DNA of 30,224 nt from Caryophanales bacterium UBA1624. GTDB lineage: Bacteria > Bacillota_I > Bacilli_A > RFN20 > CAG-826. Shown one piece after another: positions 6,999 through 14,796 of the stretch (positions within the stretch are counted from its first letter, which is position 1; each line of letters begins with the position of its first letter). A program made the translations under genes and the position numbers. The notes beneath the pieces were generated by a model that saw nothing but the letters and a program-made list of their open reading frames with translations, did not search any database and was not told where the DNA came from. The stretch spans positions 1-30,224 of the forward strand of contig DCMK01000008.1 in assembly GCA_002321395.1 (NCBI GenBank), in the 5' to 3' direction.

Positions 6999-8789
6999 AT
7001 GGAAAGGAAGATTCGCCTATTTCTAAGCGTCGGGGCCTTGGTTCTTTTTTCTTGCGCCTCCCATCCAGAAGGGGGCATCTCCTTTGGGGGCAGCTCTTCC
7101 CTTTCCCCTTCCTCCGAGGAAGCGCCTTCGACCTCGGAGGAAAGCTTCTTGCCTTCTTCCCTTCCCCCGGTAGAAGGGCATCTTGATCAAATCCTGCAAA
7201 CCCCGGTTTACCTCGGCTCGCTTTCCGCTTCCTTCCCGTTCACCACCTATTTCTTCGACGAAGCCTTCGACGTTCCCTATGTGGACGCCAAATCTTTCTT
7301 CCCAACGTTTTGGAACCAGGCTTTCCAGCGGGATGCCTTCGCGGAAGAAGAGGGGAAGGTCTATAACAAAGATAACGGCGCGAGCGTCTCTTTCTCTTCC
7401 GCCCTCGATCGGATTTCCTTCTCCGATTTCGACCTTTTCTTCTCCGCTTCCTCCCTGCCGATCCCCGATGACATCCTAGGCGCCGCCAACGACCCCTTGT
7501 CGCGTCTTAACAAAGGGGAATCCTCTTTCTACCCGCGCGGGGCGTTCACCTTCTCCCTCCAAGACTACGGGGCCGAGATTTTGACTTACCAAGGGAGGGA
7601 ATACGTGCCTTTCGCCTATATGGAAACCCTTGGCTTCCTCCCTTTCTCGACGCGTTTCTCCTTCAACGGGGAGGCCTATTACTGGATGGAGGATTCCCTG
7701 CTGAGCCTCCCAAACGGCAGACTCAGCGAATATGGGTCGAGCTTCTATAACGGCCCTTATTCGAAAATCACCCATCGGGGCGAGGATTTTTGCTCCTATT
7801 TTTATTTCTCCTTCCTTTTCCAAATGGATTTTTTCTACGGCAAAAGGGCCGAATTGAAATGCTCCGACCTTGACGGGCGGATCGAAAAAATGGGGCTCAA
7901 ATCCTCCTTGCTCAGCGCCTCGGCGAGGGTGGCCGATGAAGCCTTGGCCAAAACCATCGCCGGGCTTTTCGGGGACGGGGGCCACACGGCTTTCCTCCAT
8001 CGCGGGGCCATGGTCCCTCGCTCAGCGACCTACGATTCCGATCTGCAGTCCCTGATCTATTCCTCCGATTACCGTTATTACCGCAAAGCCAACCGGGCCC
8101 GGGAATTGCTCCGGAAAAGAGGCGGTTTGAAGAACTACGAATCCAGCGGCAACACAGCCGTCATCCGCTTCGATTCCTTCGCTTTGAATTCCACCGCCCA
8201 GTCCCCAAGCAAGGACAACGTCGCTAGCGATGGCGTCTCGACCTTCGCTCTGTTCTACAATTCCTTCCGGAAGATCCGACAGAACCCCAACATCGAAAAC
8301 GTCGTCTTCGACGTGACCCTCAACGGCGGGGGGTATGCGACCGCCTTGGCCCAAGCGCTTTCCTTTTTGAGCGACGACCCCATCAAAATCACCGTCCAAA
8401 ACCCGATGAACGGATCCTATTTCCGCGAAGCGGCGGACTTCGACAACGACTTCGACGGGGATTATTCCGACGGCGATTCCTACCAAGGGCAATACAAGTT
8501 CTACATCCTGACCTCGGAATACTCCTTCTCCTGCGCCAACGCCTTCCCCTGCATCGCCAAAGAATACGGGCTCGCCACCATCATCGGCGAGAACAGCGGC
8601 GGGGGTGACTGCGCGGTCGGCTATGGCCTGGCCGCCGACGGCTCGCTTTGGCAGATGTCGGGGCCGAGGAAGCTCGTCCATTCCGACCTAACGAGCTTCG
8701 ATTCCGGGGCGGGGGTGGATTATGCTTTGGCCGACGATTGCTTCTACGACGCGGCTAAGCTCGACGAGGCTCTTTCTTCTTTGGGATAA
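6999..8789 (+). CDS. Surface lipoprotein with C-terminal S41 (tail-specific protease-like) domain
   Basis: A 596-residue predicted lipoprotein. The signal peptide ends in a lipobox L-F-S-C with Cys at residue 19, followed by a Ser/Glu-rich linker to about residue 55. The middle part (about 60-380) matches no domain I recognise; it is rich in Phe, Tyr and Ser. The C-terminal part (about 385-590) resembles the peptidase S41 fold: D-V-T-L-N-G-G-G takes the place of the D-L-R-x-N-x-G-G turn, the nucleophile candidate is S511 in F-S-C-A-N, and G-E-N-S-G-G-G-D-C follows. S41 proteases of the CtpA type have a catalytic Lys in that last motif (G-E-K); here it is Asn532, so activity may be altered or use another base. 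No PDZ domain is evident. The ATG has SD GAGGAGGG (6985-6992). It is the only non-core gene between radC and rplU. Confidence 0.8.
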   Translation: MERKIRLFLSVGALVLFSCASHPEGGISFGGSSSLSPSSEEAPSTSEESFLPSSLPPVEGHLDQILQTPVYLGSLSASFPFTTYFFDEAFDVPYVDAKSFFPTFWNQAFQRDAFAEEEGKVYNKDNGASVSFSSALDRISFSDFDLFFSASSLPIPDDILGAANDPLSRLNKGESSFYPRGAFTFSLQDYGAEILTYQGREYVPFAYMETLGFLPFSTRFSFNGEAYYWMEDSLLSLPNGRLSEYGSSFYNGPYSKITHRGEDFCSYFYFSFLFQMDFFYGKRAELKCSDLDGRIEKMGLKSSLLSASARVADEALAKTIAGLFGDGGHTAFLHRGAMVPRSATYDSDLQSLIYSSDYRYYRKANRARELLRKRGGLKNYESSGNTAVIRFDSFALNSTAQSPSKDNVASDGVSTFALFYNSFRKIRQNPNIENVVFDVTLNGGGYATALAQALSFLSDDPIKITVQNPMNGSYFREAADFDNDFDGDYSDGDSYQGQYKFYILTSEYSFSCANAFPCIAKEYGLATIIGENSGGGDCAVGYGLAADGSLWQMSGPRKLVHSDLTSFDSGAGVDYALADDCFYDAAKLDEALSSLG

Positions 8790-8797
8790 ATTCGCCC

Positions 8798-8826
8798 TTC
8801 CCTTAAGGGAAAGAAAAGTCTAAAAT
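8798..8826 (+). promoter_or_regulatory. Possible promoter of rplU-prp-rpmA
   Basis: TAAAAT (8821-8826) with a weak -35 TTCCCT (8798-8803) 17 bp upstream. The -35 overlaps a 14-bp perfect palindrome (TTCCCTT-AAGGGAA, 8798-8811). Transcription would start near 8833, where the structured leader begins. Confidence 0.45.
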
Positions 8827-8832
8827 GCTCGC

Positions 8833-8912
8833 GTTGTAACCTCCTGGCTTTGAGGTGCAACCGCCTAAAAAAGGTTTAAGCGGCGCAAGCCCGCCTTCCT
8901 AGCGAGTCTAAT
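8833..8912 (+). ncRNA. Structured 5' leader of rplU (L21-leader-like)
   Basis: Two or three consecutive hairpins precede rplU. The first pairs GTTG and ACCTC with GAGGT and CAAC (8833-8861). The second is CCGC-CTAAA with TTTAA-GCGG (8862-8883). A short third is GGCG/CGCC-like near 8882-8895. Bacillota commonly carry a structured L21 leader at this place, thought to act in autoregulation. I infer the same role by position and structure only; no covariance model was run. Confidence 0.55.
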
Positions 8913-8938
8913 AAAGCCGGAAATAGGAGGAAACAAGC

Positions 8939-9247
8939 ATGTACGCAATCGTTATGACCGGCGGCAAGCAGATCAAAGTCGCCGTCGGCGACAAGATCTA
9001 CGTCGAGAAGCTCGACGTCGAAGCCGGGAAGGATGTCAAGCTTGACCAGGTCCTCTTCATCGGTGGGGAAACCGTCAAAGTCGGGTCTCCGCTGGTCGAA
9101 GGCGCTTCCGTCGACTGCAAAGTCGAAAAGCATGGGCTGGGCAAGAAGCTCCGCATCTACAAGTACAAGGCCAAGGCCAATGAGCGCAAGACGCTCGGCC
9201 ATCGTCAGCCTTACACCTGCTTGGTCGTGAAAGCGATCAACGCCTAA
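8939..9247 (+). CDS. rplU: 50S ribosomal protein L21
   Basis: 102 residues beginning M-Y-A-I-V-M-T-G-G-K-Q, the L21 signature, and ending in the basic R-K-T-L-G-H-R-Q-P-Y region that contacts 23S rRNA. The length matches bacterial L21 (about 102-103). The SD AGGAGG lies eight bases before the ATG. It is the first gene of the conserved rplU-prp-rpmA operon, with a structured leader upstream. Confidence 0.98.
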   Translation: MYAIVMTGGKQIKVAVGDKIYVEKLDVEAGKDVKLDQVLFIGGETVKVGSPLVEGASVDCKVEKHGLGKKLRIYKYKAKANERKTLGHRQPYTCLVVKAINA

Positions 9248-9253
9248 GCCGAT

Positions 9254-9580
9254 ATGGTGAAGGTAAAGATCGAATACTCCGGCCAAAATCTCCAAACGTT
9301 GGAGGTCAAAGGCCACGCCAACAGCGCCCCTTATGGCGAGGACGTTGTCTGCGGCGCGGTATCCCTTGCGACCTTCGGGGCGATGAACGCCCTGGAGGGA
9401 ATCGATGAGGAATTCGACTATTCGATCGATCCGGAGCAGGGGAGCGTCAGCCTGAAGGCGAAGAACCGGATTTCCGAGCACGACCAGATCGTGCTGGAAA
9501 CCTTGATTCTGCAGCTGAAGACGGTTGAGGTCTCCTATCCGAAGAACATCGTCATCACAGAAAGGAAGCAAGCAAAATGA
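9254..9580 (+). CDS. prp: Prp (YsxB), cysteine protease that processes ribosomal protein L27
   Basis: A 108-residue member of the YsxB/Prp family. In Staphylococcus aureus, Prp cuts the N-terminal extension from L27, a step needed for viability. The catalytic pair is visible as H21 in K-G-H-A and C33 in D-V-V-C-G-A-V-S, at nearly the positions of S. aureus H22/C34. The gene lies six bases after rplU and overlaps rpmA by ATGA. The substrate, with an intact cleavage site, is encoded next door, which strongly supports the call. Confidence 0.96.
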   Translation: MVKVKIEYSGQNLQTLEVKGHANSAPYGEDVVCGAVSLATFGAMNALEGIDEEFDYSIDPEQGSVSLKAKNRISEHDQIVLETLILQLKTVEVSYPKNIVITERKQAK

Positions 9581-9873
9581 AATTGAAATTTGTCCTCGAC
9601 ATTCAATTCTTCGCTTCGAAGAAAGGCGTCGGCTCCACCAAGAACGGCCGCGATTCCGCGGGCCGCAGGCTGGGCGCCAAGGTCGGCGATGGGCAGAAGG
9701 TCACCGCTGGGTCGATCATCTACCGTCAGCGCGGCACCAAGATCTATCCGGGCGAAAACGTCATGAAGGGTGGAGACGACACCCTCTTCGCGACCATCGA
9801 AGGCATCGTCAAATTCGAACGCTGGGGCAAGAGCCGCAAAAAGGTCTCCGTTTACCCCGTCGAAGCGAAATAA
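9577..9873 (+). CDS. rpmA: 50S ribosomal protein L27 with cleavable N-terminal extension
   Basis: A 98-residue L27. The mature part starts A-S-K-K-G-V-G-S-T-K-N-G-R-D-S, whose basic N-terminus reaches the peptidyl transferase centre. It is preceded by a 12-residue extension ending Q-F-F, so Prp should cut between F12 and A13. The known Bacillota extension is typically nine residues (M-L-x-L-x-L-Q-F-F); here it is three longer, with D-I-Q-F-F before the site. It is coupled to prp through ATGA and closed by a terminator with a TTCG loop. Confidence 0.98.
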   Translation: MKLKFVLDIQFFASKKGVGSTKNGRDSAGRRLGAKVGDGQKVTAGSIIYRQRGTKIYPGENVMKGGDDTLFATIEGIVKFERWGKSRKKVSVYPVEAK

Positions 9874-9887
9874 GCCGATTGTCGATT

Positions 9888-9915
9888 AGCCGTCCTTCGG
9901 GGCGGCTTTTTTCGT
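9888..9915 (+). terminator. Terminator of rplU-prp-rpmA
   Basis: A stem GCCGTCC/GGGCGGC (9889-9895 with 9900-9906, one G-U) capped by the stable TTCG loop and followed by TTTTTT. Confidence 0.92.
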
Positions 9916-9916
9916 T

Positions 9917-9945
9917 TCGACAAATGGGGCGGAGGCGTATACAAT
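9917..9945 (+). promoter_or_regulatory. Promoter of the pullulanase gene
   Basis: TCGACA (9917-9922, one mismatch to TTGACA), a 17-bp spacer and TACAAT (9940-9945). Transcription should start near 9952, giving a short leader that is little more than the SD TAGGAGA. Confidence 0.75.
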
Positions 9946-9966
9946 GCCCTTAGGAGATATCTTGCC

Positions 9967-12645
9967 ATGAAGAAAAACAGCGTTTTTGCCTGCAGTTTGG
10001 CTTTGGCTTTCCTTGCCTCTTGCTCAGGGGCTCCCGCCCAAGGCGGCGAGGGGGAAGCCTCCTCTTTGCCCGAGGCATCGAAGGAAGCCAGCCCCTATGG
10101 GGAGAACAACATCGTCGTCCATTTCTACAAAGCGGAGAAGGATTACTCCCGATACGCGCTATGGCTTTGGAAGCTCGGCGGGCAGGGGAAGGAATACGCC
10201 TTCTCCGGCCAGGACGATTATGGGGCCTACGCGCTCATCCCGATTTCCTCCTTCACCTCCGACATCGCTTCCTTCAAGATGGGGACGATCGTGAAATCCG
10301 CGGGGAGCTGGAGCTATCAGACCCCCGATCTGACCGCGGATTTCTCGCTCGCAGCTTTGGATTCCTCCGGCAACGCCCCGATCTGGCTCAAATACCAGGA
10401 CAACGAAATCTATTACAGCGAGCCCTCCAAGCTTTCCTTCGCCAAGCTGGAGTTCGACTCTTTGACCTCCGTATACGTCTCCGCCTCTTCCGAATTTTCG
10501 CTCCTTCGCCTTAAAAAGAACGGGGAGACGATCAAGGAATCCCGGTTGAATTCGCCGATGAAGTCGATGTCTTGGAACCTTGGGGAGGGCTTTTCCCTCG
10601 ACTTCGCCTCCTCCTATGCCTTAGAGGCGGTTTTCAGCGGCGGGGAGAGCTTGGAGAAGGCGGTTTCGGCCGCCCCTCTTTACGATTCGAAGGCCTTCAA
10701 CGCCCAATACGAATACGCAGGAGATGACCTGGGCGCGAATTATTCCAAGGATAGGACCCTTTTCAAAGTCTGGTCCCCCTTCGCGAAGAAAATCACCCTG
10801 CGCCTTTATTCCTCCGGGACCCCCGTTTCCGTCTCCCCATCCAAAGGCAGCGACGCCCACGAGGACCATCCGATGAGCAAAGGGGAGAAAGGCGTTTGGT
10901 CTTGCTCCCTAGAAGGGGACTTAGAAGGCAAATACTATACCTACCTCGTCACCAACTCCCTCTACAATGAGCAGGAAATCGTCGACCCGAACGCCAAAAG
11001 CGCCGGGATCAACGGCAAACGCGGGATGATCGTGGACTTCTCCAAGACCAATCCCGAAGGGTGGGATCAGGTCTCCCCCCATCCCTACGACCCCAAATCT
11101 TTGGTCGTCTACGAAACCCACGTCGCCGACGTGACCTCCTCCCCCACCTGGCATGGGGACGAAGCCAAAAGGAAGCGCTACTTGGGGCTATCCGAAGAAG
11201 GGACCTTCTACGAAGAAGGGGGGGCGAGGACCCCGACCGGCTTCGACTACATCAAATCCCTCGGCGTCAACGCGGTCCAGCTCCAGCCGATCTTCGACCA
11301 GGACAACGATGAGGCCAACCCGAGCTTCAATTGGGGCTACAACCCCTTGAACTACAACGTCCTCGAAGGCTCCTATAGCAGCGACCCCTACGATGGATAC
11401 GCGCGCATCAAAGAATTCAAGGAAGTGGTGAAGTCCTATTCCCAGGCCGGGATCAACCTCATCATGGACGTCGTCTACAACCACGTAGCCTCCGTCTCCG
11501 GGCGCAGCTTCGATGTGCTCGCCCCGGGCTATTTCTTCCGCTACAAGGAAGACGGGAGCCTCTCCAACGGATCCGGATGCGGGAATGACACCGCCTCCGA
11601 GCGGAGCATGTTCTCCCATTTCATCGCCAACAGCGTCGCCTTCTGGGCGAAGGAATACAAACTCGGAGGCTTCCGCTTCGACTTAATGGGCCTGCAGACC
11701 CTCGCCAGCATGGACGAAGCCACCGAAACCCTCCGGCAGATCAATCCCAGCATCGCCGTATATGGGGAGCCCTGGAAAATGAGCACCTCAACCAGCGCCC
11801 CTTTAGCCACCCAAGAAGGCATCTCGCATCACATGGAGGAAGAAGGCGCCCCGGTTTACGGGGCCTTCAACGACGCCTTCCGCGATGGCATGATCAAAGG
11901 TGGGATGAAAGGAGTCGGGGAGGTGGGCTTCGTGACCGCCAAAGACCCGGCGACCCTCACCGTCTATGGGGATGTGCTGTCGGTGAGGGAAGGCATCCGC
12001 GGCACCGGGATCGGGGGCAACGCGCGCATCGAGGACAGCAACCGCACCGTAAACTACGTGACCTGCCACGATAACTACACCCTCGTCGACCGCTTCAAAG
12101 AAGTGGAGAAGGCCAGCAAAAAGATCTCCTATACCGAAGAGGAGCTCAAGCGGATGAACGTCTTAGCAAACGCCATCACCTTCACCAGCCAAGGCATCGC
12201 TTTCTTCCAGGAAGGGGAGGAGTTCCTGCGCAGCAAAGGCGGGGAGCACAATTCCTACGGCGGGCAAAACGATGGCCGCGACTATTACGCGATGAATGCG
12301 CTCGACTATTCCCTGGCCCTAAAAAACGCCGACATGGTCGAAGCCTACAAATCCCTCATCGCCTTCAAAACCTCGTTCCCGGGTTTGCGCCTAGAGGGCA
12401 AAGCGGCCTCCGATTTGGAGATAAAGGGAGACTCCACCAACAAAAACGAGATCATCTACGACCTCCAGGATGAAGAAGGCAACACCTATCGGGTCTGCCA
12501 CGTCAACGGCGTCAGCTCGACGCCGGAAAAGGTCGATTTCGAGGGGTTTGAGCCCTATCTAGACACCCTCGGCAGCGGGGTAGCCTTCAGCTCAGCCACC
12601 CCGGTGGCGCCATACCAAACCCTGATTGGGCGGCGCGCGAACTAA
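9967..12645 (+). CDS. Cell-surface lipoprotein pullulanase type I (GH13, CBM41)
   Basis: This 892-residue debranching enzyme would hydrolyse alpha-1,6 links in pullulan, starch or glycogen outside the cell. The lipobox L-A-S-C has Cys19, followed by a Gly/Ser/Glu linker. Residues about 47-145 resemble the CBM41 pullulanase-associated starch-binding domain (V-H-F-Y, L-W-L-W). A CBM48-like beta domain is at about 255-345. The GH13 barrel has the type I pullulanase signature F-N-W-G-Y-N-P at 454-460 (usual form Y-N-W-G-Y-D-P). It also has D-V-V-Y-N-H, the nucleophile D572 in F-R-F-D, the acid/base E601 in Y-G-E-P-W, and H701-D702 in C-H-D-N. All catalytic residues are present. It has its own promoter and terminator and lies just upstream of the sugar ABC operon. 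No operator like that of the operon is visible at its promoter. Confidence 0.95.
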   Translation: MKKNSVFACSLALAFLASCSGAPAQGGEGEASSLPEASKEASPYGENNIVVHFYKAEKDYSRYALWLWKLGGQGKEYAFSGQDDYGAYALIPISSFTSDIASFKMGTIVKSAGSWSYQTPDLTADFSLAALDSSGNAPIWLKYQDNEIYYSEPSKLSFAKLEFDSLTSVYVSASSEFSLLRLKKNGETIKESRLNSPMKSMSWNLGEGFSLDFASSYALEAVFSGGESLEKAVSAAPLYDSKAFNAQYEYAGDDLGANYSKDRTLFKVWSPFAKKITLRLYSSGTPVSVSPSKGSDAHEDHPMSKGEKGVWSCSLEGDLEGKYYTYLVTNSLYNEQEIVDPNAKSAGINGKRGMIVDFSKTNPEGWDQVSPHPYDPKSLVVYETHVADVTSSPTWHGDEAKRKRYLGLSEEGTFYEEGGARTPTGFDYIKSLGVNAVQLQPIFDQDNDEANPSFNWGYNPLNYNVLEGSYSSDPYDGYARIKEFKEVVKSYSQAGINLIMDVVYNHVASVSGRSFDVLAPGYFFRYKEDGSLSNGSGCGNDTASERSMFSHFIANSVAFWAKEYKLGGFRFDLMGLQTLASMDEATETLRQINPSIAVYGEPWKMSTSTSAPLATQEGISHHMEEEGAPVYGAFNDAFRDGMIKGGMKGVGEVGFVTAKDPATLTVYGDVLSVREGIRGTGIGGNARIEDSNRTVNYVTCHDNYTLVDRFKEVEKASKKISYTEEELKRMNVLANAITFTSQGIAFFQEGEEFLRSKGGEHNSYGGQNDGRDYYAMNALDYSLALKNADMVEAYKSLIAFKTSFPGLRLEGKAASDLEIKGDSTNKNEIIYDLQDEEGNTYRVCHVNGVSSTPEKVDFEGFEPYLDTLGSGVAFSSATPVAPYQTLIGRRAN

Positions 12646-12670
12646 ATTTTCGGAACAGGCACAAAAAGCC

Positions 12671-12716
12671 AAGCGGCCTTGGAAGCTCCGGCGCCATCGC
12701 CGCTTTTTCTCTTTTT
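12671..12716 (+). terminator. Pullulanase terminator
   Basis: AAGCGGC (12671-12677) pairs with GCCGCTT (12699-12705). An inner TTGGA/TCCGG stem extends the hairpin, and TTTCTCTTTTT follows. Confidence 0.8.
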
Positions 12717-12722
12717 CCGGTC

Positions 12723-12742
12723 CGATGTAAGAGGTTACATCG
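12723..12742 (+). promoter_or_regulatory. Palindromic operator upstream of the glucan-transport operon
   Basis: A perfect inverted repeat: CGATGTAA, spacer GAGG, TTACATCG. It ends four bases before the -35 box of the operon promoter. A degenerate copy recurs at 12852-12869. The binding protein is unknown; the form suits a dimeric sugar regulator such as a LacI- or GntR-type protein, which is inference. Confidence 0.7.
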
Positions 12743-12746
12743 AAAC

Positions 12747-12775
12747 TTTACATGCCATTTCGATTTGACTACAAT
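12747..12775 (+). promoter_or_regulatory. Promoter of the glucan-transport operon
   Basis: TTTACA (12747-12752), a 17-bp spacer and TACAAT (12770-12775). Transcription would start near 12782, leaving a leader of about 110 bases that contains the second operator copy. Confidence 0.75.
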
Positions 12776-12851
12776 ACTGTCATGTTGATCACGAGCCGTT
12801 AAAAAGGTTTGGACGCGCATAGCCGTCGTTGGTTCGTTTTGAACAAAGACG

Positions 12852-12869
12852 GATGTAAGCCCTTACCTC
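12852..12869 (+). promoter_or_regulatory. Second, degenerate operator copy
   Basis: GATGTAAG-CCC-TTACCTC matches the upstream operator (GATGTAAG-AGG-TTACATC) at 14 of 18 positions, with the differences mainly in the centre. It lies about 70 bases into the transcript. The two centres are about 128 bp apart, close to 12 helical turns, which would suit looping. Confidence 0.5.
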
Positions 12870-12891
12870 CCGGCCCGGAAAGGAGAAATGC

Positions 12892-14775
12892 ATGATTAAC
12901 AAAAAAATGGCCGCCTGCGCTCTTGCTTTAGGCTTCTTGGCGCTTGCCGCCTGCTCCCCCCGCAACCCGGGGGAGGACGATTCGAAGGAGTCCGAAGCGG
13001 TCAGCAACTTGCTGCCCGCTAGCACGGAGGAAGAATCCGTGGCCCCCATCGCTGGGACCTTCACCTTCTACGCCCCCGCGGCTTATAACGGGGCTTACGT
13101 CTTCGGGGAAAGCGATATCCTCGGCGCCTGGCCGGGAACGGCTTTGACCAAAGTCGATTCTGAATGGTCCAAGATCGACGTCACCGTGACCGATGCGGCC
13201 AAAGACACCATCATCTTCAATCAGAAAAACGGCAGCGAGCAGACCGCCAATTTGGCCTTCCCCCTCGAAGTCGGGACCTATTATTTCGTCGAAGACGGCA
13301 ACAAAGACGGCGGTGGCTACACCGGCAGCTTCGTCAAAAACGTCTTCAACATCACCGGCAAAGCCAAAGGCATGGTCGGCAAAACCGGCGAGCTCAAACT
13401 CGCCAAAGTCGGCGTCGAAGGCGACGTGAAGTGGGAGTCCGAAGACACCTCCATCCTCACCGTCAAAGCCGATTCCGAGGACCAAACCAAAGCCACTTGG
13501 ACCGGCGTCGCGGAAGGGGAGACCAACGTCATCGCTTCCGCCGGGGACGTCCGCACGACCTTCAAAGTCACCATCGAGGCCGCCGAAGCCGAAGGCGATC
13601 TGACCCTTTGGGTGCCTTCCACCGACACGACCTTCATGAACGAGAAGGTCATCGCCGGGTACAAAGCCGCCAACCCCGATTTCAAAGGCAACATCAAAGT
13701 TAAGGCCAACTTCGGCGAAGGCGACGTCCGCACCGAGCTCGCCAAAGACCTCGACACCGCCGCCGACGTCATGTGCATCGCCGACGACAACATCCGCTCC
13801 GCCGCCAATTCCGAGCTCCTCGCTCCTTTGAGCGCGGACGAGAAGAACGCCATCCTCACCAGCGACGGCGAGAACGCCGTGACCGCCGGCACTTTGGACG
13901 GCACCCTCTATGGCTATCCTTACCGCGGCGACAACGGCTACATCCTCTTCTACAACAAAGAGCTCTTCCCCAATCCGGAAACCGTCGAGAGCATGGACGA
14001 TCTCCTCACCGCCGCCAAAGAGAAGAACGTGAAAGTCTATTGGGACCTCACCCAAGGCTGGTACGCGCCCGCCCCGTTCTGGGCCAACGGCGTCGATTTC
14101 CACCTCGATAACGATGGCAACATGGTTTCCACCTTCGATTCCGACGCGGCCGTCAAAGCCGGCATGGCGATGATGGCCATGTACAAAGAATTCGGCGGAA
14201 CCACCCTCGTCTACAGCGCCGACGCCGGCCAGATCGAGAATGGCTTCGGCGACAAAACCGTCGGCGCCTGCATCCTTTGGAACGACTATCAGAACCTCTA
14301 CGCCAAGATCGGCGATAACATCGGCTACACTGTCCTTCCGACCGTTTCCATCAACGGCGAGGATAAGCCCCTCCACACCTTCAACGGCTATAAGCTGATG
14401 TCCATCAAAGCCGGCCTCAGCGAAGAGAAGCTCGCCCTTGCCAAGAGCTTCTGCGAATACGCCACCAGCGCCGACGTTCAGCTCCTCCGCGCCAAAGAGC
14501 TCGGGCATGGCCCGTCCAACCTCGCGGTCGCCGCTAACGAAGACGTCAAGGCTCTCCCCTTCGTCGGACAAATCGCCGAGATGATGGCCGCGGGCCACAC
14601 CCACGCCCAAGCCGCCAACGTCAACGACAAATTCTGGGATCCGATGGGCAGCATCGGCTCCACGATCGCCGCTGGCGCCGCCCAAGACAACTGGTCCACC
14701 TTTGGGAAGGGCGAAGAGGGCGCGAAGAAGTTCTTCGCTTCGATCAAAGAGCAGATCGAAACCAAAGTCGCCTAA
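12892..14775 (+). CDS. Sugar-binding lipoprotein fused to a starch-binding module (CBM26-like, BIG2, SBP)
   Basis: A 627-residue lipoprotein with lipobox L-A-A-C (Cys21) and an acidic Ser/Glu linker. Residues about 55-145 resemble CBM26: F-T-F-Y, then W-P-G-T-A-L-T-K-V with a later Trp, and I-I-F-N. Residues about 151-232 resemble a bacterial Ig-like BIG2 domain (V-K-W-E-S-E-D-T-S-I-L-T-V, G-E-T-N-V-I-A-S). Residues 237-627 form an extracellular solute-binding protein of the maltose/maltodextrin class (L-T-L-W-V-P start, G-Y-P-Y, L-F-Y-N-K-E-L-F). It is the first gene of the operon, with SD AAGGAGA before the ATG at 12892. Codons are unusually uniform and C-ending, suggesting high expression. 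Ordinary MalE proteins are about 400 residues without extra modules. I infer capture of malto-oligosaccharides at the polymer surface. Confidence 0.88.
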   Translation: MINKKMAACALALGFLALAACSPRNPGEDDSKESEAVSNLLPASTEEESVAPIAGTFTFYAPAAYNGAYVFGESDILGAWPGTALTKVDSEWSKIDVTVTDAAKDTIIFNQKNGSEQTANLAFPLEVGTYYFVEDGNKDGGGYTGSFVKNVFNITGKAKGMVGKTGELKLAKVGVEGDVKWESEDTSILTVKADSEDQTKATWTGVAEGETNVIASAGDVRTTFKVTIEAAEAEGDLTLWVPSTDTTFMNEKVIAGYKAANPDFKGNIKVKANFGEGDVRTELAKDLDTAADVMCIADDNIRSAANSELLAPLSADEKNAILTSDGENAVTAGTLDGTLYGYPYRGDNGYILFYNKELFPNPETVESMDDLLTAAKEKNVKVYWDLTQGWYAPAPFWANGVDFHLDNDGNMVSTFDSDAAVKAGMAMMAMYKEFGGTTLVYSADAGQIENGFGDKTVGACILWNDYQNLYAKIGDNIGYTVLPTVSINGEDKPLHTFNGYKLMSIKAGLSEEKLALAKSFCEYATSADVQLLRAKELGHGPSNLAVAANEDVKALPFVGQIAEMMAAGHTHAQAANVNDKFWDPMGSIGSTIAAGAAQDNWSTFGKGEEGAKKFFASIKEQIETKVA

Positions 14776-14796
14776 TCCGCTTGCAACATTCGACTC

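Noticed and set aside
12782..12802. A six-codon ORF starting at the predicted transcription start of the glucan operon
   Set aside because: Too short to support; an ATG by chance near a start site is likely, though it resembles the leaderless pattern elsewhere in the window.
12928..14685. A 585-codon minus-strand frame opposite the binding protein
   Set aside because: Its composition (Gly/Val/Asp/Phe-rich) is the complement of the uniform C-ending codons of the real gene, with no motif and no SD.
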